Assembly: GCF_029407905.1 (NCBI RefSeq)
Contig: NC_073627.1
Coordinates: 161,205,697 to 161,269,696, forward strand
From: Bubalus kerabau
Taxonomy: Eukaryota > Chordata > Mammalia > Artiodactyla > Bovidae
Direction of reading: 5' to 3'
DNA length: 64,000 nt
In this document: piece by piece, positions 42,604-54,597 of the stretch
How the letters are laid out: every line of letters starts with the position of its first letter
Position numbering within the stretch: the first letter of the stretch is position 1
The notes under the pieces: generated by a model
Databases searched by the model: none
The model's input: the letters and a program-made list of their open reading frames with translations, nothing else
Told to the model about the DNA's origin: nothing
Program-made: the position numbers and the translations under genes

Positions 42604-44985
42604 AATACCTAGTAACAGGCAAATTTGGCCTTGGAGTGCAGAATGAAGCAGGACAAAAGCTAATAGAGTTTTGCCAAGAGAACACACTGGTCATATCAAA
42701 CACCTACTTCCAACAACACAAGAGAAGACTCTACACATGGACATTACCAGACAGTCAATACTGAAATCAGACTGATTACATTTTTTGCAGCCAAAGATGG
42801 AGAAGCTCTATACAATCAGCAAAAACAAGACCAGAGCTGACTGTGGCTCAGATCATGAACACCTTATTGCCAAATTCAGACTTAAAATGAAGTAGAGAAA
42901 ACCACCAGATCTTTCAGGTATGACCAAAATCAAGTACCTATGATTATACAATGGAAGTGAGAAATACAATCAAGGGATTAGATCTGATAGAGTGCCTGAA
43001 GAACTATGGACAGAGGTTAATGACACTGTACAGGAGGCAGGGACCAAGACCATCCCCAAGAAAAAGAAATGCAAAAAGGCAAAATGGTTGTCTGGGGAGG
43101 CCTTACAAATAGCTGTGAAAAGAAGAGAAGTGAATGGCAAAGGAGAAAATGAAAGATATACCCATTTGAATGCAGAGTTCCAAAGAATAGCAAGGAGAGA
43201 TAAAAAAAAAAGAAAAGAATTCCTCAATGATCAATGCAAAGAAATAGAGGGAAATAATAGAATGGGGAAGACTAGAGATCTCCTCAAGAAAATTAGAGAT
43301 ACCAAGGGAACATTTCATGCAAAGATGGGCTCAATAAAGGACAGAGATAGTATGGACCTAACAGAAGCAGAAGATATTAAGAGGGGGCAAGAATACACAG
43401 AAGAACTGTACAAAACTTCACAACCAAGATAATCACGATGGTGTGATCACTTACCTAGAGCCAGACATCCTGGAATGTGAAGTCAAGTGGGCTTTAGGAA
43501 GAATCACTATGAACAAAGCTAGTAGAGGTGATGGAATTCCAGTTGAGCTATTTCAAATCCTAAAAGATGATGTTATGAAAGTGCTGCACTCAATATGCCA
43601 GCAAATTTGGAAAACTCAGCAGTGGCTACAGGACTGGAAAAGTTGTTTTCATTCCAGTTCCAAAGAAAGACAATGACAAAGAATGCTCAAACTACTGCAC
43701 AATTGCACTCATCTCATCATAGCTAGCAAAGTAATGCTCACAATTCTCCAAGCCAGACTTTGAGAGTACGTGATCCATGAACTTCCAGATGTTCAGGCTG
43801 GATTTAGAAAAGGCAGAGGAAATAGAGATCAAATTTCCAATAACCGTTGGATCACCGAAAAAGCAAGAGGGTTCCAGATAAACATCTACATTTTCATTAT
43901 TGACTATGCCAAAGCCTTTGACTGTGTGGATCACAACAAACTGTGGAAAATTTTGAAAGAGATGGGAATACCAGACCACCTGACCTACCTCCTGAGAAAT
44001 CTGTATGCAGGTCAAGCAATACAGTTAGAACTGTACATGGAACAACAGACTGATTCCAAATCTGGAAAGGAGTACATCAAGGCTGTATATTGTCACCCTG
44101 CTTATTTAACTTATATGCTGAGTACATCATGAGAAATGCTGGACTGGATGAAGCACGAGCTGGAATCAAGATTGCTGGGAGAAATATCAATAACCTCAGA
44201 TATGCAGATGACACCACCCTTACAGCAGAAAGTGAAGAAAAACTGAAGTCTCTTGATGAAAGTGAAAGAGGAGAGTGAAAAAGTTGGCTTAAAACTCAAC
44301 ATCCAGAAAACTAAAATCATGGCATATGGTCTCATCACTTCATGGCAAACAGACAGGGAAACAGTGGCAACAGTAACAAGCTTTATTTTTTTGAGCTCCA
44401 AAATCACCGCAGATGGTGACTGGAGCCATGAAATTAAAATATACTTGCTCCTTGGAAGAGAATTTAAGACCAACCAAGACGGCATATTGAAAAGCATAGA
44501 CATCACTTTGCCAACAAGGGTCCATCTAGTCAAAGCTATGATTTTTCCAGTAGTCATGTATGGATGTGATAGTTGGACTATAAATAAAGCTGAGAGCTGA
44601 AGAATTGATGCTTTTGAGCTATGGTATTAGAGAAGACTCTTGAGAGTCCCTTGGACAGCAAAGAGATCCAACCAGTCCATTCTAGAGGAAATCAGTCCTG
44701 AATATTCATTGGAAGGACTGATGCTGAAGCTCCAATACTTTGGCTACCTGATGTGAAGAAATGACATATTTGAAAAGACACTGATGCTGGGAATGTTGAA
44801 GGCTGGAGGAGAAGGGGACGACAGGGGCTAAGATGGTTGGATGGCATCACCAACTCAATGGACATGAGTTTGTGATGGATGGGAGTTAGTGATGGACAGG
44901 GAGGTCTTGTGTGCTGCAGTCGCTTGGGTTGCAAAGAGTCGGACACAACCCAGCGACTGGACTGAACTGAACTGATGGCTTCTTT

Positions 44986-45926
44986 AAGAACTGTACTGCC
45001 AGTACATAGTCATCAGCCTCATGTGGCTTTTAGCTTTAAATTGAATTAAAATTAATAAAGCTAAGTATTCCTTTTCTAGTTGTTCTGGTCACATTGCAAG
45101 TGCTCAACAGCACATATAACTAATGACTACGTCTGAAGAATAACTGAATGAAACTAAGCAGGGAAGAAATAAAAATTTTTAATCATCACAGAAACTTCTA
45201 CTGTTCCAACAAATGATGAAGACCAGCAGGGGAAATGAGTCAAAAAAGAGGCAATTTTGCATCTCAGTATTTACATGTACTTAGAGAAGCCACAGATCTG
45301 CAGTGGCCAATAACTTCTCAGGTAGGAAGGCATGGTTTTACATGTTTGTAAAAAACCAAAACCTCTCTCCCCTTTGTTTCACACCACTCAAATTTCTGGT
45401 TACTTCCTTTGTGGGGTCATTAAATGTGGTTATGAAATAACTTTCTCTGTCCTCTTTTTGGTGGTAACTCTCAACAATCCTAAGACTGCCATTTGTTCTT
45501 CCAATTGTTTTTCAAAACAGCATGCTCCCATGATGAAAACTATGTAAAAGTTAACACTCATTTTCCATTATCTGTTGTTCCTGCCTCCTTGTATTTTCTT
45601 TTAGAATTTTGGAAGAGTCATGTTCTCATTCAGAGTGATATGTTTAATTATTTCTAAAATACAATTGGAAATTGAAAATTCTAGCTTATTTGATTATCTA
45701 TTTAATTTCCATCAAGATTATTTTTCTTTCTCTATGGGAAAGCACAATATCTGATTCTATATTAAATAATATTTGCATTATCATAATTCTAGAAGTGCAG
45801 CTTATTGATTTGTTAAAAAGTCAAGCCATATAAGAAGCATTAAAAATGATTATATAATTACAAAAGCAAATGTAAATTCAGGTTAGTAGCTTGAAATCAG
45901 TCACAGCAATAAGTAAATGCTACAAG
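44986..45926. other. Unique DNA with a MITE-like trace at 45020-45125
   Basis: CATCAGCCTCATGTGGCTTT, then TTAAATTGAATTAAAATTAA, then CACATTGCAAGTGCTCAACA recall a small mammalian DNA transposon whose ends read CATGTGGCT/AGCCACATG; I cannot name the family. The rest shows no feature. Confidence 0.4.
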
Positions 45927-46452
45927 ATCAAACCTGTCAATTCTAAAGGAAATCAACCCTGAATATTCATTGGAAGGACTGATGCTGAAGCTCCAATACT
46001 TTGGCCACTTGATACAAAGAACTGATTCATTGGAAAAGATTCTGATTCTGAAAAGTTTGAGGGCTAGAGAAAAAGAGGGTGACAGAGGATGAGATGGTTG
46101 GGTGGCATCACTGACTCAATGGACATGTGAAAGTGAAGTCGCTCAGTCCTATCTGACTCTTTGCAACCCCCTGGACTTTATAGACTAACAGGTTCCTCCG
46201 TCTGTCCATGGGATTTTAAAGGTAAGAGTACTGGAGTGGGTTGTCATTTCCTTCTCCAGGGGGGTCTTCCCAACTCAGGGATCAAAGCCGGGTCTCCCGC
46301 ATTGTAGGCAGATGCTTTTACCATCTGAACCACCAGAGAAGTCCATGACTTTGAGAATATTCCAGGAGATAGTGAAGGACAGGGAAGCCTAGCATGCTGC
46401 AGTTCATGGGGTCGCAAACAGTCAAACACGACTTAGCACTGGACAACAACAA
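45927..46452 (+). mobile_element. BovB LINE 3' fragment with nested Bov-tA
   Basis: Sense BovB 3' sequence (GGAAATCAACCCTGAATATT to CACTGGACAACAACAAC) is interrupted at 46128-46344. It encodes only the C-terminal tail region in broken frames. Confidence 0.9.
46128..46344 (-). repeat. Bov-tA SINE nested in BovB
   Basis: Antisense Bov-tA from GAAAGTGAAGTCGCTCAGTC to the tRNA head complement GAACCACCAGAGAAGTCC. Confidence 0.88.
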
Positions 46453-47004
46453 CAAATCAGACTCCCTTCCCCAACAATGACTTTACCTGTAAACCACTAG
46501 GTAGGAGGTTCAGCAAATTTATAATTTCATTATTTAAATGGTAGGTGTTAAGGAGCAATATACATGATGACAAAAGTAGAAATTTATATGTAAATCGCTA
46601 TATCTGTATATATTATTTAGAACTACAGATGAAACCAATAGAAGAACTAAGTAACAATACAAATAAAATTAGTAGACAAGAAGTAGTATGAATTTCTTAT
46701 ATTTTGTAGATAAAGTTTATAGTTATTATTTAAAATTGATATATTGAGAAAAACAGATTTCAGTATATTGTTTAGAATAATTGTGCCAACCAAAGGTTTG
46801 GTGAGAGGAGGATAGAAAAAAAGTTTTTCATTTAAAACTGCTTCATACTGTTTGAACTTTTACTATTACCTATGTTACTTTAAAACAATGTAAAATTTCC
46901 AAAATAGAGCTCGTACTAACTGCCATATTGACTTTATTTCTCCACATCTTCCACATTAATAAATTACTCACTGTTGGGCTAAAACTGTTACAGGAAAATA
47001 AAGA
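46453..47004. other. Unique AT-rich DNA
   Basis: No feature was recognised. Confidence 0.4.
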
Positions 47005-47125
47005 AAAGAAAAACATTTATTAGGCTCACACCATGTGCTCCATGGTAAGCATTTCTACATTAATTAATTCCTAATCTGTTAAATTCCTCTAATGTCCCTG
47101 TGAAATGGATATGCATAGGCATGCT
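47005..47125 (-). repeat. MIR SINE fragment
   Basis: Complement of MIR: AAACATTTATTAGGCTCACA, CCATGTGCTCCATGGTAAGC, CTCTAATGTCCCTGTGAAAT. Confidence 0.5.
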
Positions 47126-47664
47126 CTTAGAATTTAGCAACCTGAAGCAAGAAGGGGTATGTCTGAGGGAGAAATTCTGATACAATCCCTATAATGTTGG
47201 GGGTACCCACTGTCATCTGTGTATAAAACTGACTTTGTTAGTGATATCAGGATTGACACTCTATTTCTCATTATATATCCCTTCTTTTTATTAAAGAATA
47301 AAGACTCTGAAATGGGATAGAAGGGGAAAGTATACTATTTTTTGACCATGCTCACTTGGCCACAGGTGGGCAAGCAGATTGACCCGTCCATCCAAACTGA
47401 ATAATTCCTCAGTCTTTCACTTTTTGTTTATGACTTTATTTCTTCATCCTTGGCAAGAGCAGACAGTAAATCATGGCATTTCTTGGCTGAAAGGCGGAGT
47501 GAAACAGCTGTGACCCTTGAGATATTGTTTACTTTACTGCCTCCTGACACATACTCAGTCACTTTCGTTGGACATGCTTGATGGCTTTCGTTCACACAGT
47601 TGGCTGTTCCGTCTGCTCCACCAATTGATGAAGAGACAGACAGTGGCTGCTTTAAGCTACTTTT
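47126..47664. other. Unassigned DNA with a protein-like minus-strand block (47428-47650)
   Basis: The minus-strand frame ending at 47428 carries SSSIGGADGTANCVNESH and SLRLSAKKCHDLLSALAKDE before its stop. This looks like protein sequence, but I do not recognise it. Upstream on that strand it runs into an L2, so no intact gene is present. It may be a decayed retrocopy or exon. Confidence 0.3.
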
Positions 47665-47990
47665 GTTAGTTCGTTCATTAAACATTTGTGAACATCTACT
47701 ACCTGCCAGATACTGAGATAAGTACAAATAGGAACAAATCAGGTACCCTACCCTTAAGGAGCTAATAGTCTAGTAAGGGATGATGTACCTATGAATATTA
47801 ATCATTACACAATGAGTATAAGTACGTATCAGAAGAGGTATGAATAAAGTAACGTGGCAACAATAGGAAAGAGAAAGACTTATTCTGCAGAGAAGGTGGA
47901 GAAAGGCAAGATATAGGAAGGTTTACAAAGTGATATTTAAATTATGCCCTTGTGGTAGGCAACAGCCAGGGTTATAGAAGGTTTTATGAT
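47665..47990 (-). repeat. L2 LINE 3' end
   Basis: Complement of the L2 terminus: GTTCATTAAACATTTGTGAA, CATCTACTACCTGCCAGATA, CCCTTAAGGAGCTAATAGTC. Confidence 0.65.
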
Positions 47991-48307
47991 ATAGTAAGAA
48001 ATAAACCTCAGAAATCAGCAACTGTGGCATAGTTACAGGCCATAAAAAGGTCGTAGGTTGAGGAGGTATAGTGATGCACCAATCAGATCACCCGTTTAAG
48101 ACCAAAGTTTTCAACCCCGGCTGCCAGCTATGCTACCTGCTGAAAGCTCAAAGTTGAGTTTTTCCCCTGCAAATCACCTTCCTCCAAAGGGGTCCCAATG
48201 CCTCCATTGTCAGAGGCAGACTGATTTATCAATTCAAGCATGAAAAGACTTAACTGCATTACCCCTGATGGAGGGTAATGCTGGTGGGTAATCTGACTTC
48301 CAGAGCT
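47991..48307. other. Unassigned spacer
   Basis: No feature was recognised. Confidence 0.35.
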
Positions 48308-48726
48308 CCCATGTGGTAGGCTGAAAAATAGCCCCTCCAGAGATATCAAGTCCTAATCCCTAGAACCCGTAAATATTATTTTATATGAGAACCAAATCTT
48401 CATCGATGTGATTAACTTAGGGAGGACTGAGAGAGGACTTTGCATTATCAGGGTGGGCCCTAAATGGAATCATGTGAGGAGAAGGTAATGTGAAGACAGA
48501 GGCAGAAACTGGAGTAATATGGTTATAAGCCAGGAAGAGGCAAGGGGTGGATTTTCCCCTGGAGTGTCCAGAAGGAGGGTAGTCCTGCAGACACTCTGAT
48601 TTTGGCCTGATTTAAGGCCTCTGGCTTCTAGAAAGTGAGAGAAAATAAGTGTATTATTTTCAGCCACCCATTTTATAGTAGTTTGTTCCAGCAGCCACAG
48701 GAAAATGATACAGCATAGCACCAGCT
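48308..48726 (+). mobile_element. MLT1-type LTR (ERVL-MaLR)
   Basis: Starts near TGTGGTAGGCTGAAAAATAG and continues with GTCCTAATCCCTAGAACCC, TTATCAGGGTGGGCCCTAAA, CCCCTGGAGTGTCCAGAAGG, CAGCAGCCACAGGAAAATGA and an ATACAG-like end. The order and length of about 420 bp fit a solo MLT1 LTR in sense. Confidence 0.75.
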
Positions 48727-48879
48727 GAGGCCTTTGCTGCAACTACATCTCTATTTAACTTCTTCCTCTGCTCAATCCTGTGAAACAAATTAAACCAAGA
48801 CTAAGCAGCTACTCTCTTAGGTCCTTCAGTTTGGACCAGCCTTTTGTGGTCTGACCTTGCTCATTACTATAAATAAAAA
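48727..48879. other. Short unassigned spacer
   Basis: No feature was recognised. Confidence 0.35.
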
Positions 48880-49260
48880 TTTGTCTGGAAGAGAGGCATG
48901 GGTCAGGGAGGGAAGAACATATGAAATGTATGAGAGAACCCAGTGGATTTGGAGAAATTCTGGGGCAGTCAGGGCATATATGTATGTGAGCCTCACATGC
49001 TGAAACTTCCCTCAGGGTCTGGTTATGTTCTAATCTCCTGCTTTGTTTCTGGCTTTACCAAGCCTAGCTCTGACACAGGGCCCATTTCATGCAAGGCTTT
49101 GCATTTTAAGCTCAGCTGTTTGGACCTCATCACCAAAACAGTGGGTGGTATTGAAGGACCGTTTTGCTGGGGAGTAGCATGATCAGATTTGTATATTTTA
49201 AGATCAGCTGGCTACAGTGTATAAATGGGAGCAAAGGAAAGAAAAGCAGAGTAATAAGGG
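48880..49260 (-). repeat. L2 LINE fragment
   Basis: Complement of L2: GCAAGGCTTTGCATTTTAAG, TTGCTGGGGAGTAGCATGAT, CAGATTTGTATATTTTAAGA, TCAGCTGGCTACAGTGTA. Confidence 0.6.
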
Positions 49261-49477
49261 TAGGAAGAATAAGAAGAGTAAGAGGAGCAGAGGGTAAAAA
49301 CATTACATGAACTTGGTAAGCTGTTTCCTGGACTTTGAAGAGAGCTAGTTTAGAAAAGAGCTATGTTCTGTTAGTGCTATCTTGAACCCCAAGAACTAAG
49401 TGTTCAGCGGCTAACAACTAGAGAAGGTGGCAGTAGATCTGAGGACATTGTGCCCTTGATCATGGCTGGCAGAAAGC
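49261..49477. other. Unassigned spacer
   Basis: Purine-rich stretch near 49250-49295; otherwise no feature. Confidence 0.35.
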
Positions 49478-49700
49478 TGTAGGAATCCGGATCATATTGC
49501 CTGGGTTTGACTCCCAGCTCTGCTGCTTACTCACAATATATATTTAAGCAAGGTTTATTAACTGTGTCTGCATTTCCTCATCAACACTAATGATTCCTCT
49601 CTTGTGGAGCTGAGGATTAAGTGCGTTAATATATGTAAAGCACTTAGAAGAAAGCCTGGCACATAGTGAATGCTTAATAACATTAGTTATTATCAGCCCA
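49478..49700 (+). repeat. MIR SINE, well preserved
   Basis: Sense MIR: TGGGTTTGACTCCCAGCTCT, GCTGCTTACTCACAATATAT, TAAAGCACTTAGAAGAAAGC, CTGGCACATAGTGAATGCTT. Confidence 0.82.
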
Positions 49701-50019
49701 GCAGTTTCCTCAAATGTTTTATAGTCAGGAGAGCTGCTTTTCATTTATCAGAGCCCTGGGATCTCAAGAAATAGTAGAGAGAAAGGAATGTATTTATTAA
49801 AGGTACTGAATATAATTGGAAAAGATATACTGTTACTAGGAACTTCACCCTCTGCCCAGTCCCCAGCCTCAGTTTTCTCCTTCCCCTTCCCCAGTAAGAA
49901 AGGTGAGCTGGGCATGGGAAGTCTATATGCTTAGAACTTAAGGGGATTCATAGTCACCAAGGTAAACCACCCATCCAACGCTGGGTTCCTACTACAGCCT
50001 GCCTCATCCTTTGGTTCCA
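49701..50019. other. Unique DNA
   Basis: No feature was recognised. Confidence 0.4.
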
Positions 50020-50430
50020 GCACTGGACTTGAACAGCAATGGGAAGCACACCATTCCCATCATCACAAAGTCTACAGTCTGGTAGAGAGTACAACCATAC
50101 ATGAACAATTATATATGTACATAGCAGTACAATAAATGCTACAGGGGAAGCTGTGAGGAGGGTGCTGTGGGAACAAAGATGGAAAAACTATCCTGGGACA
50201 AGTAGGCAACATTTCACTAAGACAATTATATCGGTGATGAATCTTACAGGATGAAGCTTTTCTTGCTAGCCACAGAAGCTAGGGATACAAATTTGATGCA
50301 GAAGAACAGTGAACTAAGATGAATCTGGAAAGAGCCCAGCTCATTTGGAAAATTTCCAAAGCTGGAATACAGTTTCAAGAGTGAAAGAGGCAGAGAAGTG
50401 GGAAGGAGGGACAGAAGTTTGGGCAGAGGA
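50020..50430 (-). repeat. L2 LINE 3' region
   Basis: Complement of L2: CACAAAGTCTACAGTCTGGT, AGCAGTACAATAAATGCTAC, GGAAGCTGTGAGGAGGGTGC, then glycine/purine-rich L2 body to about 50430. Confidence 0.6.
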
Positions 50431-51092
50431 CATAGGTTGTAAATCCTTCAAAGCAATGCAAAGAAATAGAGGAAAACAATAGAATGGGAAACACTAGAGG
50501 TCTCTTCAAGAAAAATAGAGATACCAAGGGAACATTTCATTAAATATGGGCACAATAAGGGACAGAAATGGTATGGACCTAACAGAAGCAGAAGATATTA
50601 AGAAGAGCTGGCAAGAATACAAAGAACTATACAAAGATCTTCATGACCCAGATAATCATGATGGTGTGATCACTGACCTAGAGCCAGGCATCCTGGAATG
50701 TGAAGTCAAGTGGGCCTTAGGAAGCATCACTATGAACAAAGCTAGTGGAGGTGATGGAATTCCAGTTGGGCTATTTCAAATCCTAAAAGATGATGCTATG
50801 AAAGTACTGCACTCAATATGCCAGCAAATCTGGAAAACTCAGCAGTGGCCACAGGACTGGAAAAGGTCAGTTTTCATTCCAAACCCAAAGAAAAGGAATG
50901 CCAAAGAATGCTCAAACTACCACACAATTGCACTCATCTCACACAGTAGCTCAAAGTAATGCTCAAAATTTTCCAAGCCAGGCTTCAGTTGCGCGTGAAC
51001 CATGAACTTCCAGATGTTCAAGCTGGTTTAGAAAAGGCAGAGGAACCAGAGATCAAATTGCCAACATTCATTTGATAGCTGATAGTGAAAAA

Positions 51093-51739
51093 TGTTGGAT
51101 TCCTGATCGCTGAAGAAGATTTAGCTTTGGGACCAGGGACCAGGCTTGATCACTCCAGAGCTCTTGTGTAGCAGAGTTTTATTAAGGTAAGAAAAGGGAC
51201 AGAGAAAGCTTCTGACACAGACATCAGAAGGGGTCGGAGAATGCCACCCCACCCACCCCACCCCCCCCAGTGTTAGCAAGGGAGTTATATACTTTTTAAT
51301 TAATTATTACAGTAAATGTAATGGAAAACATTACATTCAAAGGAAGACATTACATTACATTCAAAGACATTCAATGGAATGTCTCAAGGTTGTAAAGATC
51401 TTACTAGACCCACTCCCATAATTTACACTTTAAAATAAAAGGATTAGCCAGAAGGTTTGCAGGAAGGAGAAACTGTCCTCAAGCAGGATACATTGCTGTT
51501 ATATAATCCTTAGTACAGAGTTTAAACTGCCTTGTTTGTTGTGTAATAATCAGTTCCAGACTTAAGAAAAAAGCATTTTATGTGACTAAGACTAAGGGAA
51601 TGTAGAGAAAAAAGATGTTGGTCCCTTCCGCCTCCTTGAGAATCCCAGACCCCTATCTCCACTTTGAGAGCCCAGATACCTTTTTCCTCCTGGGGAACCA
51701 AGAACTTCTTATCACCTTGCTTCAGAATTGACTCTCTCA
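51093..51739 (-). mobile_element. Solo LTR of a ruminant endogenous retrovirus (BTLTR1-like) inside BovB
   Basis: A 647-bp block begins with TG and ends with CA and interrupts BovB. On the minus strand it contains TAATAAAACTCTGCTACACA (polyadenylation signal of the LTR), then AGAGCTCTGGAGTGATCAAG, and ends ATCAGGAATCCAACA, which I recall from bovine LTRs. No retroviral genes are present, so it is a solo LTR. About 22 bases between BovB and its left end are unexplained, and no clean short duplication was read. Confidence 0.75.
51247..51268 (-). promoter_or_regulatory. Strong G-quadruplex motif in the LTR
   Basis: Plus-strand C runs of 4, 3, 4 and 8 are separated by single A bases, so the minus (LTR sense) strand has four G runs joined by single-T loops. 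That is the most stable loop class for parallel quadruplexes. Its role here is unknown. Confidence 0.85.
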
Positions 51740-52383
51740 TGTTGGATTATTGAAAAAGCAAGAGAGTTTCAGAAAAACATCTACATCTGTTTTATTGACT
51801 ATGCCAAAGCCTTTGACTGTGTGGATCATAACAAACTGTTGAAAATTCTTAAAGAAATGGAAATACCTGACCTGCCTCTTAAGAAACCTGTATGCAGGTC
51901 AGGAAGCAACAATTAGAACTGGACAAGAAACAACAGACTGGTTCCAAATTGGGAACAGAGTACATCAAGGCTGTATATTGTCACCATGCTTATTTAACTT
52001 CTATGCAGAGTACATCATGAGAAATGCTGGACTGGATGAAAAACAATCTGGAATCAAGATTGCGGGGAGAAATATCAATAATATCAAGAAATATCAATAA
52101 TATCAGATATGCAGATGACACCACACTTATGGCAGAAAGCAAAGAACTAAAGAGCCTCTTGATGAAAGTGAAAGAGGAGAGTGAAAAAGTTGGCTTAAAA
52201 CTCAAATCCAGAAAACTAAGATCATGCCATCTGATCCCATCACTTCATGGCAAATAGATGGGGAAACAGTGGAAACAGTGAGAGACTTTATCTTTTGGGG
52301 CTCCAAAATCACTGCAGATGGTGACTACAGCCATGAAATTAAAAGACACTTGCTCCGTGGAAGAAAAATTATGACCAACCTAG

Positions 52384-54597
52384 TTCAGTTCAGTTCAGTC
52401 AGTCGTGTCCGACTCTGTGACCCCATGGACTGCAGCACACCAGGCCTCCCTGTCCATTGCCAACTCCTGGAGCATGCTTAAACTCATGTGCATTGAGGCA
52501 GTGATGCCATCCGACCATCTCATCCTCTGTCGTCTCCTTCTCCTCCCGCCTTCAATCGTTCAGCATCAGGGTCTTTTCAAATAGTCAGTTTTTCACATCA
52601 GGTGGTCACAGTATTGGAGTTTCAGTTTCAGCATCAGTCCTTCCAGTGAATATTCAGGACTGAGTTCCTTTAGGGTGGACTGGTTGGATTTCCTTGCAGT
52701 TCAAGGGACTCTCAAGAGTCTTCTCCAATACCAAAGTTCAAAACCATCAATTCTTTGGTGCTCGGTTTTCTTTATAGTCCAACTCTCACATCCATGTATG
52801 ATGACTGGAAGAACCATAGCTGTGATTAGATGGACTTTTGTTGGCAAAGTAATGTCTCTGCTTTTTAATATGCTATCTAGGTTGCTCATAACTTTTCTTC
52901 CAAGAAGCAAGCATCTTTTAATTTCCTACTGGCATTCACCATCTGCAGTGATTGTGGAATTGCCAAAAAATAAAGTCTGCCACTGTTTCCATTGTTTCCC
53001 CATCTATTTGCCATGAAATGATGGGACTAGATGACATGATCTTAGTTTTCTGAATGTTGAGCTTTAAGCCAACTTTTTCACTCTCCTCTTTCACTTTCAT
53101 CAAGAGGCTCTTTAGTTCTTCTTCACTTTCTGCCATAAGGGTGGTGTCATCTGCAATCTGGGGTTATTGATATTCCTCCTGGCAATCTTGATTCCAGCTT
53201 GTGCTTCCTCCAGCTCAGCGTTTCTCATGATGTACTCTGCATATAAGTTAAATAAGCAGGGTGACAATATACAGCCTTGACGTACTCCTTTCCCGATTTA
53301 CAACCAGTCTGTTGTTCCATATCCAGTTCTACCTGTTTCTTCCTCCCTGCATACAGATTTATCAGGAGGCAGGTTAGGTGGTCTGGTATTCCCATTTCTT
53401 TAAGAATTTTCCACAGTTTGTTATGATCCCCACAGTCAAAGGATTTGGCATAGTCAATAAAGCAGAAATAGACATTTTTCTGGAACTTTCTTGCTTTTTC
53501 GGTGATCCAACGGATGTTGGCAATTTGATCTCTGGTTTGTCTACCTTTTCTAAAACCACCTTGAACATCTGGAAGTTCACGGTTCACGTACTGTTGAAGC
53601 CTGGCTTGGAGAACTTTGAACATTACTTTGCTAGCGTGTGAGATGAATGCATTTGTGCAGTAGTTTGGGCATTCTTTGGTATTGCCTTACTTTGGGATAG
53701 GAATGAAAGCTGACCTTTTCCAGTCCTGAGGCCACTGATGAGTTTTCCAAATTTGCTGGCATATTGAGTGCAGCACTTTTACAGCATCTTATAGGCCTTG
53801 AAATAGCTCAGTTGGAATTCTATCACCTCCGCTAGCTTTGTTTGTAGTGATGCTTCTTAAGGCCCACTTGATTTCGGATTCCAGGATGTCTGGCTCTAGG
53901 TGAGTGATCACACCATAGTGATTATCTGGGTCATGAAGATCTTTGTATAGTTCTTTGTATTCTTGCCACTTCTTCTTAATATCTTCTGCTTCTGTTAGGT
54001 CCATACCATTTCTGTCCTTTATTGTGACCATCTTTGCATGAAATGTTCCCTTGGTATCTCTAATTTTCTTAAAGAGATCTCTAGTCTTTCTCATTCTCTT
54101 GTTTTCCTCTATTTCTTTGCATTGATCACTGAGGAAGGTTTTCTTATCTCTCCTTGCTAATCTTTGGAACTCCGCGTTAAAATGGGTATATCTTTCCTTT
54201 TCTCTTTTGCCTTTTGCTTGTCTTCTTTTCACAGCTATTTGTAAAGCTTCTTCAGACCACCATTTTGCCTTTTTCTTGGGGATGGTCTTGATCCCTGCCT
54301 CCTGTACAATGTCACGAATCTCTGTCCATAGTTCTTCAGGCACTCTATCAGATCTAATCCCTTGAATGTATTTTTCACTTCCACTGTATAATTGTAAGGG
54401 ATTTGATTTAGGTCATAGCTGAATGGTTTAGTGGTTTTCCCTACTTTCTTCAATTTAAGTCTGAATTTGGTAATAAAGAGTTCATGATCCCATCCAGAGT
54501 CAGCTAGTGGTTTTCTTTTTGTTGACTGTATAGAGTTTCTCCATCTTCTATTGCAAAGAATACTGTCAATCTGATTTCAGTATTGACCATCTGGTCA
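52384..54597 (-). mobile_element. Antisense BovB LINE, 2.2 kb, nested in BovB
   Basis: Starts at the left with the complement of the BovB 3' end (TTCAGTTCAGTTCAGTCAG) and runs to TTTCAGTATTGACCATCTGG inside the endonuclease. The minus strand encodes large decayed pieces: MPEELWTEIRDIVQEAG to YKELYKDLHDPDNH (54343-53789), the reverse transcriptase start (53623-53225) and AESEEELKSLLMKVKEESEK (53136 on). The host BovB resumes as CAGCATATTAAAAAGCAGAG. Host and guest are largely complementary, giving a long inverted repeat. Confidence 0.92.

Larger units (their letters stand above)
39895..44974. mobile_element. BovB LINE, single insertion with inverted 5' half (twin-primed)
   Basis: A perfect 11-bp target-site duplication ATGGCTTCTTT lies at 39884-39894 and 44975-44985. 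From the left, 39895-42453 is the BovB 5' region and first part of the endonuclease on the minus strand; 42454-44974 is the rest on the plus strand, down to the GACTGAACTGAACTG end. The inverted part stops at the endonuclease motif DLLELTP and the plus part starts about 10 bases further along the same gene (CCTTTTCATTATAG, encoding the run before GDWNAKVG). This is the outcome expected from twin priming of one RNA. Nested inside are another BovB fragment, two Bov-tA SINEs and an L1 3' end. Endonuclease (minus, 40627-40929) and reverse transcriptase (plus, motif NNLRYADDTT near 44195) are both broken by shifts and stops. Confidence 0.88.
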
